DNA of 19,032 nt from contig CAMOIU010000057.1 in assembly GCA_946616295.1 (NCBI GenBank), positions 1-19,032 of the forward strand, read 5' to 3'. This stretch comes from CAG-791 sp002392385 (GTDB lineage: Bacteria; Bacillota; Clostridia; Lachnospirales; Lachnospiraceae). The notes below the pieces were generated by a model. The model did not search any database and was not told the origin of the DNA. It was given only the letters and a program-made list of their open reading frames with translations. The translations under genes were made by a program, and so were the position numbers. Numbering within the stretch: position 1 is the stretch's first letter; each line of letters opens with the position of its first letter. Below, one piece after another: positions 6,741 through 15,055 of this stretch.

Positions 6741-7598
6741 ATGAATACCAAACAGATCGAGTATGTTCTCGCCATCGCCGAGGAGCACAACGTCTCCAAG
6801 GCCGCCGACCGCCTCTATATCTCCCAGTCCGCCCTCTCCCAGTCCCTCATCAACCTGGAGAAGGAACTGGGCACTCCCCTTTTTGTCCGGGACCAGCGCG
6901 AGATGTCCCTGACCGCCGCCGGCAGACTCTACGTGGACGCAGGACGCGAGATCCTGCGCATAAAGACCCAGACCTACCAGTCCATCAAGGACCTGAGCCG
7001 CATCAGCTACAAGATCGGCATCTCCTCCACCGAAGGCATGTACCGCTTCCTCCGCGTCATCGATGCCTTCCGGGCCATGCACCCCAACGTAGAACTCTAC
7101 GCCGCCGACGGAGACGTAAAAAAACTCCTCAAGGGCCTGCGCCTTGAGGAGTTTCTGGCCATCATCATCGCCATCGACACCACCGATTCCATCGACCTCC
7201 CCCACGAGGTCCTGTCCACCGAAGAGATCATGCTCGTGCTCCCGGCCTTCCGCTTCAGCGAGACCGATGCCCTCGACTGCCGCAGCCTTCGCAAGGAACG
7301 CATGATCCTCTCCACCCAGGGCACCACCATGCGCGGCATCACCGACCGCCTCTTCCAGGAAGTCGGCATCAGCCCCAACATCATCAGCGAAACCAACAAC
7401 ACCACCGCCCTCCTCCAGATGGTGGGCAGCGGCATGGGCATCGGATTCCTCCCCGGCGGCCTCTGCATCCCCCGGGAGGACGTCGTCTACGCTTCCGTCC
7501 TCCCCCGCAAATACCGCTACCAGGCCATCCTCTACAACTACGACAGCCTCAACGACTACTTGCTGGACCTGATCGAGCTGCTGAAAGATAAGGGGTGA
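6741..7598 (+). CDS. LysR-family transcriptional regulator
   Basis: A 285-residue LysR-type regulator. The first 60 residues form the winged helix-turn-helix: MNTKQIEYVLAIAEEHNVSK, then AADRLYISQSALSQ and LEKELGTPLFVR. The rest is the two-lobed effector-binding domain, with the usual SGMGIGFLP near the C-terminus. The start is fixed by GGAGG five bases before the ATG. It is divergent from the seven-gene sugar-acid operon, the classic LysR arrangement, so it very probably controls that operon in response to a pathway intermediate, and perhaps its own expression. It converges on the GH32 gene, and the gap between them holds a hairpin of the 71-bp repeat family. Confidence 0.92.
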   Translation: MNTKQIEYVLAIAEEHNVSKAADRLYISQSALSQSLINLEKELGTPLFVRDQREMSLTAAGRLYVDAGREILRIKTQTYQSIKDLSRISYKIGISSTEGMYRFLRVIDAFRAMHPNVELYAADGDVKKLLKGLRLEEFLAIIIAIDTTDSIDLPHEVLSTEEIMLVLPAFRFSETDALDCRSLRKERMILSTQGTTMRGITDRLFQEVGISPNIISETNNTTALLQMVGSGMGIGFLPGGLCIPREDVVYASVLPRKYRYQAILYNYDSLNDYLLDLIELLKDKG

Positions 7599-7622
7599 AG
7601 GGAGATCCGATCATCTCAAACA

Positions 7623-7678
7623 AATCCGCCGGTCTCATGGTCGTGGAGTATCCTTCACGACCATGAAACCGGCGGATT
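7623..7678. repeat. Solitary copy of the long-hairpin repeat family
   Basis: A 56-nt almost perfect palindrome with outer arms AATCCGCCGGT/ACCGGCGGATT and inner arms TCATGGTCGTGGAG/CTTCACGACCATGA around a TATC loop. Only one C/A mismatch and one G-T pair interrupt the stem. It matches the units of the array at 151-493, including the left flank (ATCATYTCAAMCAAATCC in both places) in the same orientation. It sits between the convergent LysR and GH32 genes. No T-run follows on either strand, so a standard intrinsic terminator is not indicated. Confidence 0.85.
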
Positions 7679-7722
7679 CAATATTCAAGACTTGTAATTC
7701 ACCATAATCTCTTCTCTCCTCC

Positions 7723-9228
7723 TCACATCACCACATCATACTTCACGATATCCATCACCACGTCCCCGTCGGCGCGGAAGGAAATGCGGTCGGCGGACAG
7801 GTCTGTGTAGAGGGCGCTGGACATGACCTTGCGGCCGCCGTCGATGAAGACTTCGCAGCTGTAGCGGTCCAGGATGATGCGGAGGCGGAGTTCTTCGGAG
7901 CCGTTCTCCACGAGGCAGCGTCTCTGGTGGAGGATGGCTCTGCGGGATCCGGAGAATTTACGGTCGATCTTGAGGGTGGACTCGGAGGGCCGGAAGCGGA
8001 GGGAGGTGTAGGTGTCTCCGTTCTCGGCGAAGCGGGCCACGAACTTGGTGTAGGATCTGGCGGGGTCCTTGGGTCTGACGCGGATCTCCATGTCCACCAT
8101 GCGGCCGCTGACGCCTTCGAGGTACATGCGGTCCCGGGTCACCTCGACGCCACGGTGCTCCACGCGGTCTCTGCGGAGGAGGTCGAATTCGCGGGTGGGT
8201 GTCTGGTAGAGCCGGCCGTCCCGGATGGAGAGTTCACGCGGCAGGCTCATCTGGCCTGCCCAGGGGGCTTCGGGCTCACGGATGGCGCAGGCGTCCCAGT
8301 TCTGGAGCCAGCCGATCATGATGCGGCGTCCGTCCGGGGTCAGCACGGTCTGGGGAGCATAGAAGTCGATGCCATAGTCGATGGACTGGTCATGGGCGGG
8401 GGTGAACTCGAAGGTCTGGTCGTCGTAGTCGCCGATCAGGCACAGGGTGCCGTTGCCGCTGTGGTATTCCAGTCCCTGGGGCAGCATGTCCTGGGGGCTG
8501 ACCATCAGGACCTGTCGGCCGTCGAGGGGGAAGAAATCGGGGCACTCCCACATCCTGCCGAAACGGCCGTCGTTGGTGCACAGGATCTTCTCAAACTTCC
8601 AGTGAAGGCAGTCCTGACTGGTGAAAAGGAGGATGTTGCTGCCGTCGGTCTCCGCTCCTCTGTGCAGGACGCGGTTGGCCGCCACGCAGCAGTAGAGGCC
8701 GTCCGGGCGGCGGAAGACCTTGGGGTCGCGGAAATCAAAGCGGCTTCCATTGGCCGGAAGGGCATTCTCGGTCAGGACCGGATTGGCTTCATATTTCTCG
8801 AAGTCTCTGCCGTTGCCGATCGCCAGACACTGGGTCTGGACCTCCCTGGGAATGCCGCTGAGCTGGTTTTCCCGGCGGACACCGGTGTACATGAGGAGGA
8901 GCCGTCCGTCAGGCAGTTCCTGGGCGCTTCCGGAGAAAACGCCGTCCTGGTCATAGTAGCGGTCGGGGGCCATGGCGGCCGGCAGGTATTCCCAGTGAAG
9001 GAGATCCCGGCTCACCGCGTGTCCCCAGTGCATGGAATTCCAGCGGGACAGGTAGGGATAGTACTGATAGAAAAGGTGATACTTGCCCTGATAGTAGCAG
9101 AAACCGTTGGGATCATTCATCCATCCGGTCCGTGCAGTCAGATGAAAGGCCGGTCGGTCCTGGGCGACGATCCTGCCGCCGCGGTCCTCCTCGTAGCGCC
9201 GCGCGTCTAGAAGCATCTGGCTGATCAT
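7723..9228 (-). CDS. Glycoside hydrolase family 32 beta-fructosidase (sucrose/fructan)
   Basis: A 501-residue GH32 enzyme that hydrolyses beta-fructosides such as sucrose, sucrose-6-phosphate or fructo-oligosaccharides. All three catalytic motifs are present: WMNDPNG with the nucleophile Asp39, FRDP with Asp168 stabilising the transition state, and WECPD with the acid/base Glu228. The five-bladed propeller covers roughly residues 25-330 and a C-terminal beta-sandwich the rest. There is no signal peptide, so it acts in the cytoplasm on imported sugar. Its ATG overlaps the stop of the DUF624 gene (ATGA) and has AGGAGG seven bases upstream. The layout resembles pneumococcal sucrose/fructo-oligosaccharide ABC loci. 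With an ABC rather than a PTS transporter nearby, unphosphorylated fructosides are the likelier substrate. It is the last gene of its operon. Confidence 0.92.
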   Translation of the reverse strand: MISQMLLDARRYEEDRGGRIVAQDRPAFHLTARTGWMNDPNGFCYYQGKYHLFYQYYPYLSRWNSMHWGHAVSRDLLHWEYLPAAMAPDRYYDQDGVFSGSAQELPDGRLLLMYTGVRRENQLSGIPREVQTQCLAIGNGRDFEKYEANPVLTENALPANGSRFDFRDPKVFRRPDGLYCCVAANRVLHRGAETDGSNILLFTSQDCLHWKFEKILCTNDGRFGRMWECPDFFPLDGRQVLMVSPQDMLPQGLEYHSGNGTLCLIGDYDDQTFEFTPAHDQSIDYGIDFYAPQTVLTPDGRRIMIGWLQNWDACAIREPEAPWAGQMSLPRELSIRDGRLYQTPTREFDLLRRDRVEHRGVEVTRDRMYLEGVSGRMVDMEIRVRPKDPARSYTKFVARFAENGDTYTSLRFRPSESTLKIDRKFSGSRRAILHQRRCLVENGSEELRLRIILDRYSCEVFIDGGRKVMSSALYTDLSADRISFRADGDVVMDIVKYDVVM

Positions 9229-9983
9229 TCTTTTTCCTCCTGATTATCTGAGCTTGTGGGTATAGCAGGTCCGTCGATGCCCGGCTCAGAATCCACGGGC
9301 TCGGTCTCTGTTTCTTCTGCCGTCTCCTCCGGCTTCTGCCAGGTCCCGTCCATGCGGGCGATCACCGGATCCAGGATGTTCATCACCAGATAGCCGGGCA
9401 GGGACAGGCCGAACAGGATGAGGATGGGCAGGATCATCACGTTGTAATAGCCGTAGAGTACGGCCGCCGCCAGCGCCACCACCATGGCCGCCGCGGTCCT
9501 GGCCGGAAACCCGATGGGGGCCAGGACGGCTGTGCGCAGAAAGCCGGGAATGGTGTTGTCAAAACGGGCCGGCAGAATAAAAAGGTACATGCAGGATGCC
9601 GTCAGATAGACGGCGATCAGCAGGAAGATCATCCGGAAGGAGCTGCCCGCCGCGATGATCCCTTCCGCGCCGCTGCCGGCCAGCTGCATGATGCCCGTGG
9701 CCCGCAGCTCCAGCCAGATCAGGTATCCGACCGCCGCCGCGATGACCTCCAGGATGATGGACTGGCGCAGATTCTCCCGGAAGGACTTGAAGAACATGCG
9801 GACGATGTAATTGTCCTCGTCCCGCACCATGTGCAGGAGCACGTAGGCGTGCGCCGTCAGGGCGGGACCGATGGTGACCACCGGCAGGCACAGCAGCATG
9901 GTCAGCAGATTCAGAACGATCAGATCAAAAGCCCTTGTCAGCAGCCTCGTGAAGAAGCTGTCCTGGCCAAACATTCTTCCCAT
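9225..9983 (-). CDS. DUF624/YesL-family membrane protein
   Basis: A 252-residue membrane protein with five or so hydrophobic segments. The N-terminus reads LLTRAFDLIVLNLLTMLLCL and then PVVTIGPALTAHAYVLLHM, which is the signature of the DUF624 (YesL) family. The C-terminal tail of about 45 residues is Glu/Thr-rich and probably cytoplasmic. These proteins are commonly encoded with Firmicutes CUT1 sugar transporters of the Lpl/Yte type and are thought to help them, but their role is not proven. Here it lies between the binding-protein gene and the GH32 gene, overlapping the latter by four bases. The ATG at 9983 is preceded by AGGAG nine bases upstream. A nearby internal ATG at 9974 is less well placed. 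Confidence 0.85.
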   Translation of the reverse strand: MGRMFGQDSFFTRLLTRAFDLIVLNLLTMLLCLPVVTIGPALTAHAYVLLHMVRDEDNYIVRMFFKSFRENLRQSIILEVIAAAVGYLIWLELRATGIMQLAGSGAEGIIAAGSSFRMIFLLIAVYLTASCMYLFILPARFDNTIPGFLRTAVLAPIGFPARTAAAMVVALAAAVLYGYYNVMILPILILFGLSLPGYLVMNILDPVIARMDGTWQKPEETAEETETEPVDSEPGIDGPAIPTSSDNQEEKE

Positions 9984-10003
9984 AACGTCTCTCTCCTCTG
10001 CTT

Positions 10004-10068
10004 CCGGCAGCCGTCAGTGTACTCTCCCGCCGGCTGTCAGATACCGTTCCCGGCATCCGTCAGAATAC
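10004..10068. repeat. Three imperfect short direct repeats in the intercistronic gap
   Basis: CCGGCAGCCGTCAGTGTAC (10004-10022), a shortened CCGGCTGTCAGATACC (10030-10045) and CCGGCATCCGTCAGAATAC (10050-10068) form a degenerate repeat series between the binding-protein gene and the DUF624 gene. No function is evident. Confidence 0.55.
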
Positions 10069-10074
10069 TGCTAT

Positions 10075-10112
10075 GGCAGCCGCATGAGATACTCCCATGC
10101 GGCTGCCTTTTT
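10075..10112. terminator. Strong 12-bp hairpin downstream of the solute-binding protein gene
   Basis: GGCAGCCGCATG (10075-10086) pairs perfectly with CATGCGGCTGCC (10096-10107) around a 9-nt loop, and TTTTT follows on the plus strand. The adjacent genes all read on the minus strand, where the run of As precedes the hairpin and no T-run follows. It therefore has the form of a plus-strand intrinsic terminator. For the minus-strand operon it more likely acts as an mRNA-stabilising or attenuating stem-loop that raises binding-protein output relative to the downstream genes. Confidence 0.6.
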
Positions 10113-10149
10113 CACGCGCAGCGGCAGTGCAGGCTCTGCTTATTGTGTC

Positions 10150-11820
10150 TTACTGGGCTTCTTTGTACCTGTCGTACGCAGCCTGGTAGACTTCCTTCAG
10201 TTCCTCAAGGCCGCAGGTGTCGGTAAGAGCCTGCTTGAAGGCCTCGAACTCCTCGTCGGTCGGGCCGCCGTCCTTGAGCCACTTGGCCTCGTACTCGGAG
10301 ATCATGTTCTGGAAGTCGGTCTTGTACATGTCGATGGTATCCAGCTCATCCTTGGTGTAGACGCAGTCCACAGGGTAGGTGGTGGTATCGGACACGAAAG
10401 GCATCCAGTACTCGTAGAGGTCGGTCAGGCGCTCGATGGCGCGGTCTTCCATCTTGAAGGTGTTGGAATAGTACTCGGAGAGGATCAGCTTGGGACCCGC
10501 GACTTCGTACTGGCCCTTGAGCTCGCCGGCGCCCTTGCCGTACTTCTCCTGGGCCTCGGCATCGGTAATGGACAGCCACAGGCCGTTCTCATCCTGGCCG
10601 GTGAAGTAGATATCCTTGGGGCCGTACTGAAGCTGCATGACGTTCTCGGGATCATACCACTGATCGTAGAACTTCAGCAGGTTGACAGGGCTCTTGCAGG
10701 CCTTGGTGATGCTGAGGTTGCCGCTGCTGGTGCCGCCGCCGGTACGGATGGTGACATTGTGGGTGCCGTCGGGGCCGTCAAGAACGGGCAGGAAGACATA
10801 ATCCTTGGCATACTCGCCCATGAGTTCCTCGATGTACCACCATGTGCCGACACCGACCCAACCCTGGGAGCATTTGGAGATCAGCTGCGTATCACTCTGG
10901 CTGAAGATCTCCTGATCGATCAGGCCTTCCGCATACCAGTCGTGGAAGTAGTTCATGGCATCCTTATAGCTGTCCCATGTGCAGACGAAATCCACGGTGC
11001 CGTCTGCCTTCAGGACCAGGTCGTCGCAGATGTCGTTGGGCCAGTTGGTGAAGCCGAAGCCGGCGTAGAAGATGTTCTGGCCCCAGCACCACTGGTCAAA
11101 GCCGGTGCTCAGCGGGATGGTGGAGCCTGCAGGGTTGCCGTAGTACTTGGCGCTCATGTCGTTGTCCTTGAACGCCTTCAGAGCGGTGTGGAGCTCGTCG
11201 AGGGTGGTAGGCACATCCAATCCCAGATCATCCAGCCATGCCTTGTTGATCATGCTGAACTGCGGGATGGAGAAGATGCTGTAGTCATCGGGAGCGCCGA
11301 TACCGGCCGTGCCCATCTGCTCGCCGGAAGGAAGGCCGTAGATGCCGCCGTCCGACATGGTGATCGCCGCCTTCACATCCGGATTCTCCTCCAGGATCTT
11401 GGCAAGGTTGGGCATGTACTCTTCGGTAAGATAAGGGGTCAGGTCGATGAAAACACCGTCCTCGCCGTAGTTGGTCAGCTCGTAGTTGGAGAAGCCGATG
11501 CCCTGGAAGGCGTCAGGCAGCTGGTCGCCGGCGATACGGACGTTGACCTGCTCGCCGATGGAATCGCTCATGGTCTCCCAATTAACCTTGATCCCGGCAT
11601 TTTCCGCCATGGCGTTCAGGACGACGTTGTCATCGTAGCCGCCGGACAGAGCGCTCATGCCCGAGAAGACATCGAACTCGGTCTGTGAGGTGTCAGTATT
11701 GGCCTCAGCGGGATCCTTGGCTGTGTCGCCGCCGCTGCCGCCGCAGCCTGCCAGGGCGGTGAAGCCCAGCATGGCGGTGAGGCCGGCTGCCATCAGACGT
11801 TTCGCTAATTTGTTCATCAT
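10150..11820 (-). CDS. CUT1 ABC transporter solute-binding lipoprotein
   Basis: A 556-residue extracellular sugar-binding protein, in the long LplA-like size class. It starts with MMNKLAKR, a hydrophobic stretch and the lipobox LAGC, followed by a Gly/Ser/Asp-rich linker, so it should be lipid-anchored at the outer face of the membrane. It shows the family pattern of an early DLTPYL motif and a C-terminal region rich in aromatics and acids. It is the third gene after the two permeases and precedes the DUF624 and GH32 genes, so its ligand is probably sucrose or fructo-oligosaccharide. GGGAG lies about ten bases before the start, a slightly long spacing. Two adjacent ATGs make the first residue uncertain by one. 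Confidence 0.9.
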   Translation of the reverse strand: MMNKLAKRLMAAGLTAMLGFTALAGCGGSGGDTAKDPAEANTDTSQTEFDVFSGMSALSGGYDDNVVLNAMAENAGIKVNWETMSDSIGEQVNVRIAGDQLPDAFQGIGFSNYELTNYGEDGVFIDLTPYLTEEYMPNLAKILEENPDVKAAITMSDGGIYGLPSGEQMGTAGIGAPDDYSIFSIPQFSMINKAWLDDLGLDVPTTLDELHTALKAFKDNDMSAKYYGNPAGSTIPLSTGFDQWCWGQNIFYAGFGFTNWPNDICDDLVLKADGTVDFVCTWDSYKDAMNYFHDWYAEGLIDQEIFSQSDTQLISKCSQGWVGVGTWWYIEELMGEYAKDYVFLPVLDGPDGTHNVTIRTGGGTSSGNLSITKACKSPVNLLKFYDQWYDPENVMQLQYGPKDIYFTGQDENGLWLSITDAEAQEKYGKGAGELKGQYEVAGPKLILSEYYSNTFKMEDRAIERLTDLYEYWMPFVSDTTTYPVDCVYTKDELDTIDMYKTDFQNMISEYEAKWLKDGGPTDEEFEAFKQALTDTCGLEELKEVYQAAYDRYKEAQ

Positions 11821-11877
11821 AATCTTAATTCTCCCTTTTCACAGAATGAAAATGATGTGTAAGTGCTCCGATCCCGG

Positions 11878-12786
11878 TCATCCCTTGACCGCGCCGGCCA
11901 TCATACCCTGTTCGAAGTACTTCTGTACGAAGGGATAGATGATCAGCATGGGCAGGGCTGCCACGATAATGGACGAGAACTTGATCATTTCTGTCAGCTT
12001 GTTCAGCTCCGCGTAACCGCCGGAGATGGTGCTGGCCTGAGCCGCGCTGACGCTGCTCTTGATCAGGACGTTCCTGAGGACCAGAGGCAGGGGAGCCTTC
12101 TCCATGCCGGGCAGATAGATCAAAGCGGTGAACCAGTCATTCCAGTAGGCGACCATGCTGTAGACCACCATAACGGCCATGATGGGCTTGCTCAGCGGGA
12201 CGACCACTCTGGAGAAGGTCTGCCAGTGGGTGGCGCCGTCGATCTTGGCTGCCTCGATCATTTCCTTGGGAATGCTGTTCTCGAAATAGTTGCGGACGAT
12301 GATCATGTTGCCGACCGCTACGCCGCCGGGCAGGAAGAGGGCCCACATGTTGTTGATGAGGCCGGTCTGCTTGACGACCAGGTAGGTGGGGATCAGACCG
12401 CCGCCGAAATACATGGTGATAATGAACAGAATGCTGAAGAAGGTCCTTCCCGGAAGATTCTTCACACTCAGCGGATAAGCGGTGAGATAGATCATCAGGA
12501 CCGAGAAGATCGTACCGATCACGGTATACTTGACACTGTTCAGGAAACCTGTGACCAGGTTGGCGTCCGCGAAGACCGCCTTATAGCCGTCCAGAGTGAA
12601 GCCGCTGGGCAGCAGGAAGGTCTTGCCGGCGTACACGTCGTAGGGGTTGGAGACGGACGCGATCAGCACGTAGTACAGAGGATACGCGATCAGGATGGCG
12701 ATCAGGAGCGAGAACACGACAAGGATGACATCCGCCGTCCTGTCCGACATACCGCCCGGTGCGCCGGTTTTAGTTTTGCTTCCCAT
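11878..12786 (-). CDS. CUT1 ABC transporter permease, LplC/YtcP type
   Basis: A 302-residue inner-membrane permease with six hydrophobic segments. The EAA loop that contacts the ATPase is visible as EMIEAAKIDGATHWQTFSRV followed by VVPLSKP. The C-terminal end MAGAVKG is typical of LplC/YtcP-like permeases. It pairs with the upstream permease to form the channel for the sugar captured by the lipoprotein. The ATG at 12786 has AAGGAGGGGG immediately upstream and starts 10 nt after the stop of the first permease gene. An earlier in-frame start at 12804 would overlap that gene and is rejected. No ATPase gene is present in the locus, so a shared MsmK-type ATPase encoded elsewhere is inferred. Confidence 0.93.
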   Translation of the reverse strand: MGSKTKTGAPGGMSDRTADVILVVFSLLIAILIAYPLYYVLIASVSNPYDVYAGKTFLLPSGFTLDGYKAVFADANLVTGFLNSVKYTVIGTIFSVLMIYLTAYPLSVKNLPGRTFFSILFIITMYFGGGLIPTYLVVKQTGLINNMWALFLPGGVAVGNMIIVRNYFENSIPKEMIEAAKIDGATHWQTFSRVVVPLSKPIMAVMVVYSMVAYWNDWFTALIYLPGMEKAPLPLVLRNVLIKSSVSAAQASTISGGYAELNKLTEMIKFSSIIVAALPMLIIYPFVQKYFEQGMMAGAVKG

Positions 12787-12796
12787 ATCCCCCTCC

Positions 12797-13726
12797 TTAC
12801 ACAAAGCTCACATCGTCGGAGATCTTCCTGGCCAGTCTGTTCACGATGACCAGCAGGATGATGTTCACGATGGTGCTGAACAGGCCGACCGCCGTGGCGT
12901 AGCTGTACTTGGCGTTTTCGATACCTTGCTGGTACACGTACACGGCAATGACGTCACTGGTGGCTTTGTTCAGATCTGTCTGCAGGAGCCAGACCTTTTC
13001 GAAACCGATGTTCATCAGACCGCCGGCGCTCATGATCAGGTTCAGGACGATCATGGGTACCAGGGCCGGCACGTCAATGTTCCAGATCCGCTGGAACATG
13101 GTGGCACCGTCGATCTTGGCCGCCTCATAGAGGGACGAGTCCACGCCTGCCAGTGTAGCCATGTAGATGATGACGCCCCAGCCGGCATCCTGCCAGATGC
13201 CCGACGCGATGTAGATCGTACGGAAAGCACTGGACTCGGACAGGAAATCGATGCTGGTTCCCAGGAGCAGGTTGATCAGACCGCCCGAAGGACTCAGAAA
13301 GATCCTCAGCATACCGCAGACGATCATGATGGAGATGAAGTGCGGTGCATACATGATAGTCTGAACGGTCGTCTTCAGCTTCTTGAAACGGAGCTGATTG
13401 AGTGCCAGCGCCAGAATGATCGGAACGGGGAAGCTCCACAGCAGGCTGTAGAGACTCAGCAGGAACGTGTTCTTGATCATCCGGATGCAGTTTGGTGAAC
13501 TGAAGAATCTCTGAAACCACTTAAGCCCTACCCACGGACTCCCGAAGATTCCCTTGCTCGCCTTGTAATCGCGGAAAGCGATCTGGATACCGGCCATGGG
13601 GATGTACTTGTACACCAGGGTCAGTACGAGCGGGATCAGGAGCATGAGGTAGAGCTGCCAGTTGTCAGAGATCCGACTGCTTAGAGAGCGTTTGTTCTCC
13701 CCCGCAGCCGAGGCTGCTTTGTTCAT
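12797..13726 (-). CDS. CUT1 ABC transporter permease, LplB type
   Basis: A 309-residue inner-membrane permease with six hydrophobic segments and a soluble N-terminus of about 25 residues. The characteristic N-terminal region of LplB-like proteins is present (PMAGIQIAFRDYK, then GLKWFQRFF). The ATPase-contact loop is SLYEAAKIDGATMFQRIW. It is the first gene of the operon, with GGGAGG six bases before the ATG. The nearest promoter lies about 75 nt upstream, overlapped downstream by a LacI-type operator. It forms a heterodimeric channel with the following permease. The substrate is inferred from the GH32 gene in the same operon. Confidence 0.93.
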   Translation of the reverse strand: MNKAASAAGENKRSLSSRISDNWQLYLMLLIPLVLTLVYKYIPMAGIQIAFRDYKASKGIFGSPWVGLKWFQRFFSSPNCIRMIKNTFLLSLYSLLWSFPVPIILALALNQLRFKKLKTTVQTIMYAPHFISIMIVCGMLRIFLSPSGGLINLLLGTSIDFLSESSAFRTIYIASGIWQDAGWGVIIYMATLAGVDSSLYEAAKIDGATMFQRIWNIDVPALVPMIVLNLIMSAGGLMNIGFEKVWLLQTDLNKATSDVIAVYVYQQGIENAKYSYATAVGLFSTIVNIILLVIVNRLARKISDDVSFV

Positions 13727-13773
13727 ATAGACCTCCCGATTTCATTAAACCAACAGTTACTGCGCGCGCTTTC

Positions 13774-13787
13774 GTGAATCGGTTCAC
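13774..13787. promoter_or_regulatory. LacI-type operator next to the transport operon promoter
   Basis: GTGAATCGGTTCAC is a 14-bp near-palindrome with the central CG expected for LacI/CcpA-family sites. It lies just downstream of the -10 box of the minus-strand promoter, roughly at +6 to +20, where a bound repressor would block transcription. The divergent LacI-family regulator is the obvious ligand, though CcpA could also bind such a site. Confidence 0.65.
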
Positions 13788-13799
13788 TAAGTTGAGCTC

Positions 13800-13829
13800 A
13801 TTATAAGCTCTGTGATATCCTGTTTTCAA
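13800..13829 (-). promoter_or_regulatory. Sigma-A-type promoter of the fructoside transport operon
   Basis: On the minus strand TTGAAA (13829-13824) and a perfect TATAAT (13805-13800) are separated by 18 nt. The expected start site near 13793 gives a leader of about 65 nt before the first permease gene. Confidence 0.7.
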
Positions 13830-13906
13830 GAAAGCAAATGCAAAAATCCCCCATTTCTGCTATTTTCACAAATCTGATTCCTGCATTTTGGTAAGGACAA
13901 CGAACA

Positions 13907-13918
13907 TGAAACGTTTCA
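13907..13918. promoter_or_regulatory. Second LacI-type operator, perfect 12-bp palindrome
   Basis: TGAAACGTTTCA is a perfect palindrome and a classic LacI/CcpA-family operator core. Its centre is 132 bp from the centre of the site at 13774-13787 and it lies between the two divergent genes. It could allow repression by looping or autoregulation of the regulator gene. The remaining sequence to 14056 holds no gene. A weak plus-strand TATGAT at 13994-13999 may be the -10 of the regulator gene, but no good -35 accompanies it. Confidence 0.7.
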
Positions 13919-14056
13919 CGCAATATCATTCGTTTGCGTCCGTGGGACTCACCTCCCCCGGGAGAGGCTCTGGTCTTTTTCACATTCTTACAGTATGATG
14001 AACATAAGAAGACTCTGTCCCGCCGGTTTTAGAAACAGATTCAGGAAAGGGCATCG

Positions 14057-15055
14057 ATGAAACGCAGAAAGAGTTCCGTACCGACTGTCAAGGACGTAGC
14101 CAGAGAGGCCGGTGTTGCTGTCGGCACGGTATCCAGAGTGATCAACGGCAAGCCGGTCACGGAAGAATATGAGAGAAAAGTCCGGGAAGCCATCCGCAGG
14201 CTGGATTATCATGTCAACAGCTACGCCCAGGGATTGAAGGCCACGCGCACCTATACCGTTGCAGTGCTCATACCCAACACCATCAATCCCTTCTTCGGCA
14301 GCCTTGTCAACTGCCTGCACCAGGCTCTCGCGGACCGTCATTATCGTCTCCTTCTGTGCTGCACGGATTCCAACCTCCGGCAGGAGCAGGAATATGTGGA
14401 CATGGCGCGGATGAACAAGGTGGACGGCATCATCGGCCTCACCTACAATCCCTCCCTGCAGATCGATCCCAGCACCCCCTTCGTGTCCATCGACCGGGCC
14501 TTCGATCCCAACATTCCCTGCGTCGCCAGCGATAATTTTGCCGGCGGGCAGCTGGCCGCCAGGAAGCTGATCGAGCTCGGCTGTCACAAGGCCGCCTTCC
14601 TCCGGGTGGGGTCTGACCTGGACAATGAACCTAACAAGCGCCGGGCCGGCTTCGAACACGGCTGCATGGCCGGCGGCCTGGAATACGACTGCTGTGTGTA
14701 CAGCGACAACATCGATCCCAAGGGCGTGTTCCGGGACTTCCTGATGTCCCACATCCACGACGGCCGCCTGGACTATGACGGCCTCTTCTGCGGCACGGAT
14801 TATTTTGCCTGCTGTGTCGTCCAGATCCTGAAAGAAGCCGGCATCCAGGCCGGCCGGGATGTCCAGATCATCGGCTATGACGGCGTCCGCCTCTTCGGCA
14901 GCGAGGGCTACCTCTGCTCCACCATCGAGCAGCCGGTCAGGGACATAGCGGAAACGGCCGTGGACCTGCTCCTGGGCAGCCACAACTATCACGCCGCGCC
15001 GCTGGTCTGCCTCCCCATCACCTTCCGGGAAGGCGGGACCACAAGGCCTCTGTGA
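14057..15055 (+). CDS. LacI-family transcriptional regulator
   Basis: A 332-residue LacI/GalR-type regulator. Residues about 9-55 form the helix-turn-helix and hinge: TVKDVAREAGVAVGTVSRVI, then NGKPVTEEYERKVREAI. A periplasmic-binding-like effector domain follows, with VLIPNTINPFF near its start and the usual TTIEQP-like segment (STIEQPVRDIA) near its end. It is divergent from the fructoside transport/GH32 operon, whose control region holds two matching palindromic operators, so it is probably that operon's sugar-responsive repressor. The ATG at 14057 has AAAGG about six bases upstream. The last codons and the stop lie inside the first unit of a 16-bp tandem repeat. Confidence 0.92.
   Translation: MKRRKSSVPTVKDVAREAGVAVGTVSRVINGKPVTEEYERKVREAIRRLDYHVNSYAQGLKATRTYTVAVLIPNTINPFFGSLVNCLHQALADRHYRLLLCCTDSNLRQEQEYVDMARMNKVDGIIGLTYNPSLQIDPSTPFVSIDRAFDPNIPCVASDNFAGGQLAARKLIELGCHKAAFLRVGSDLDNEPNKRRAGFEHGCMAGGLEYDCCVYSDNIDPKGVFRDFLMSHIHDGRLDYDGLFCGTDYFACCVVQILKEAGIQAGRDVQIIGYDGVRLFGSEGYLCSTIEQPVRDIAETAVDLLLGSHNYHAAPLVCLPITFREGGTTRPL

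Noticed and set aside
13801..13983. 60-codon minus-strand frame in the divergent region
   Set aside because: It overlaps the promoter and upstream operator, has no convincing ribosome binding site and resembles no known protein.
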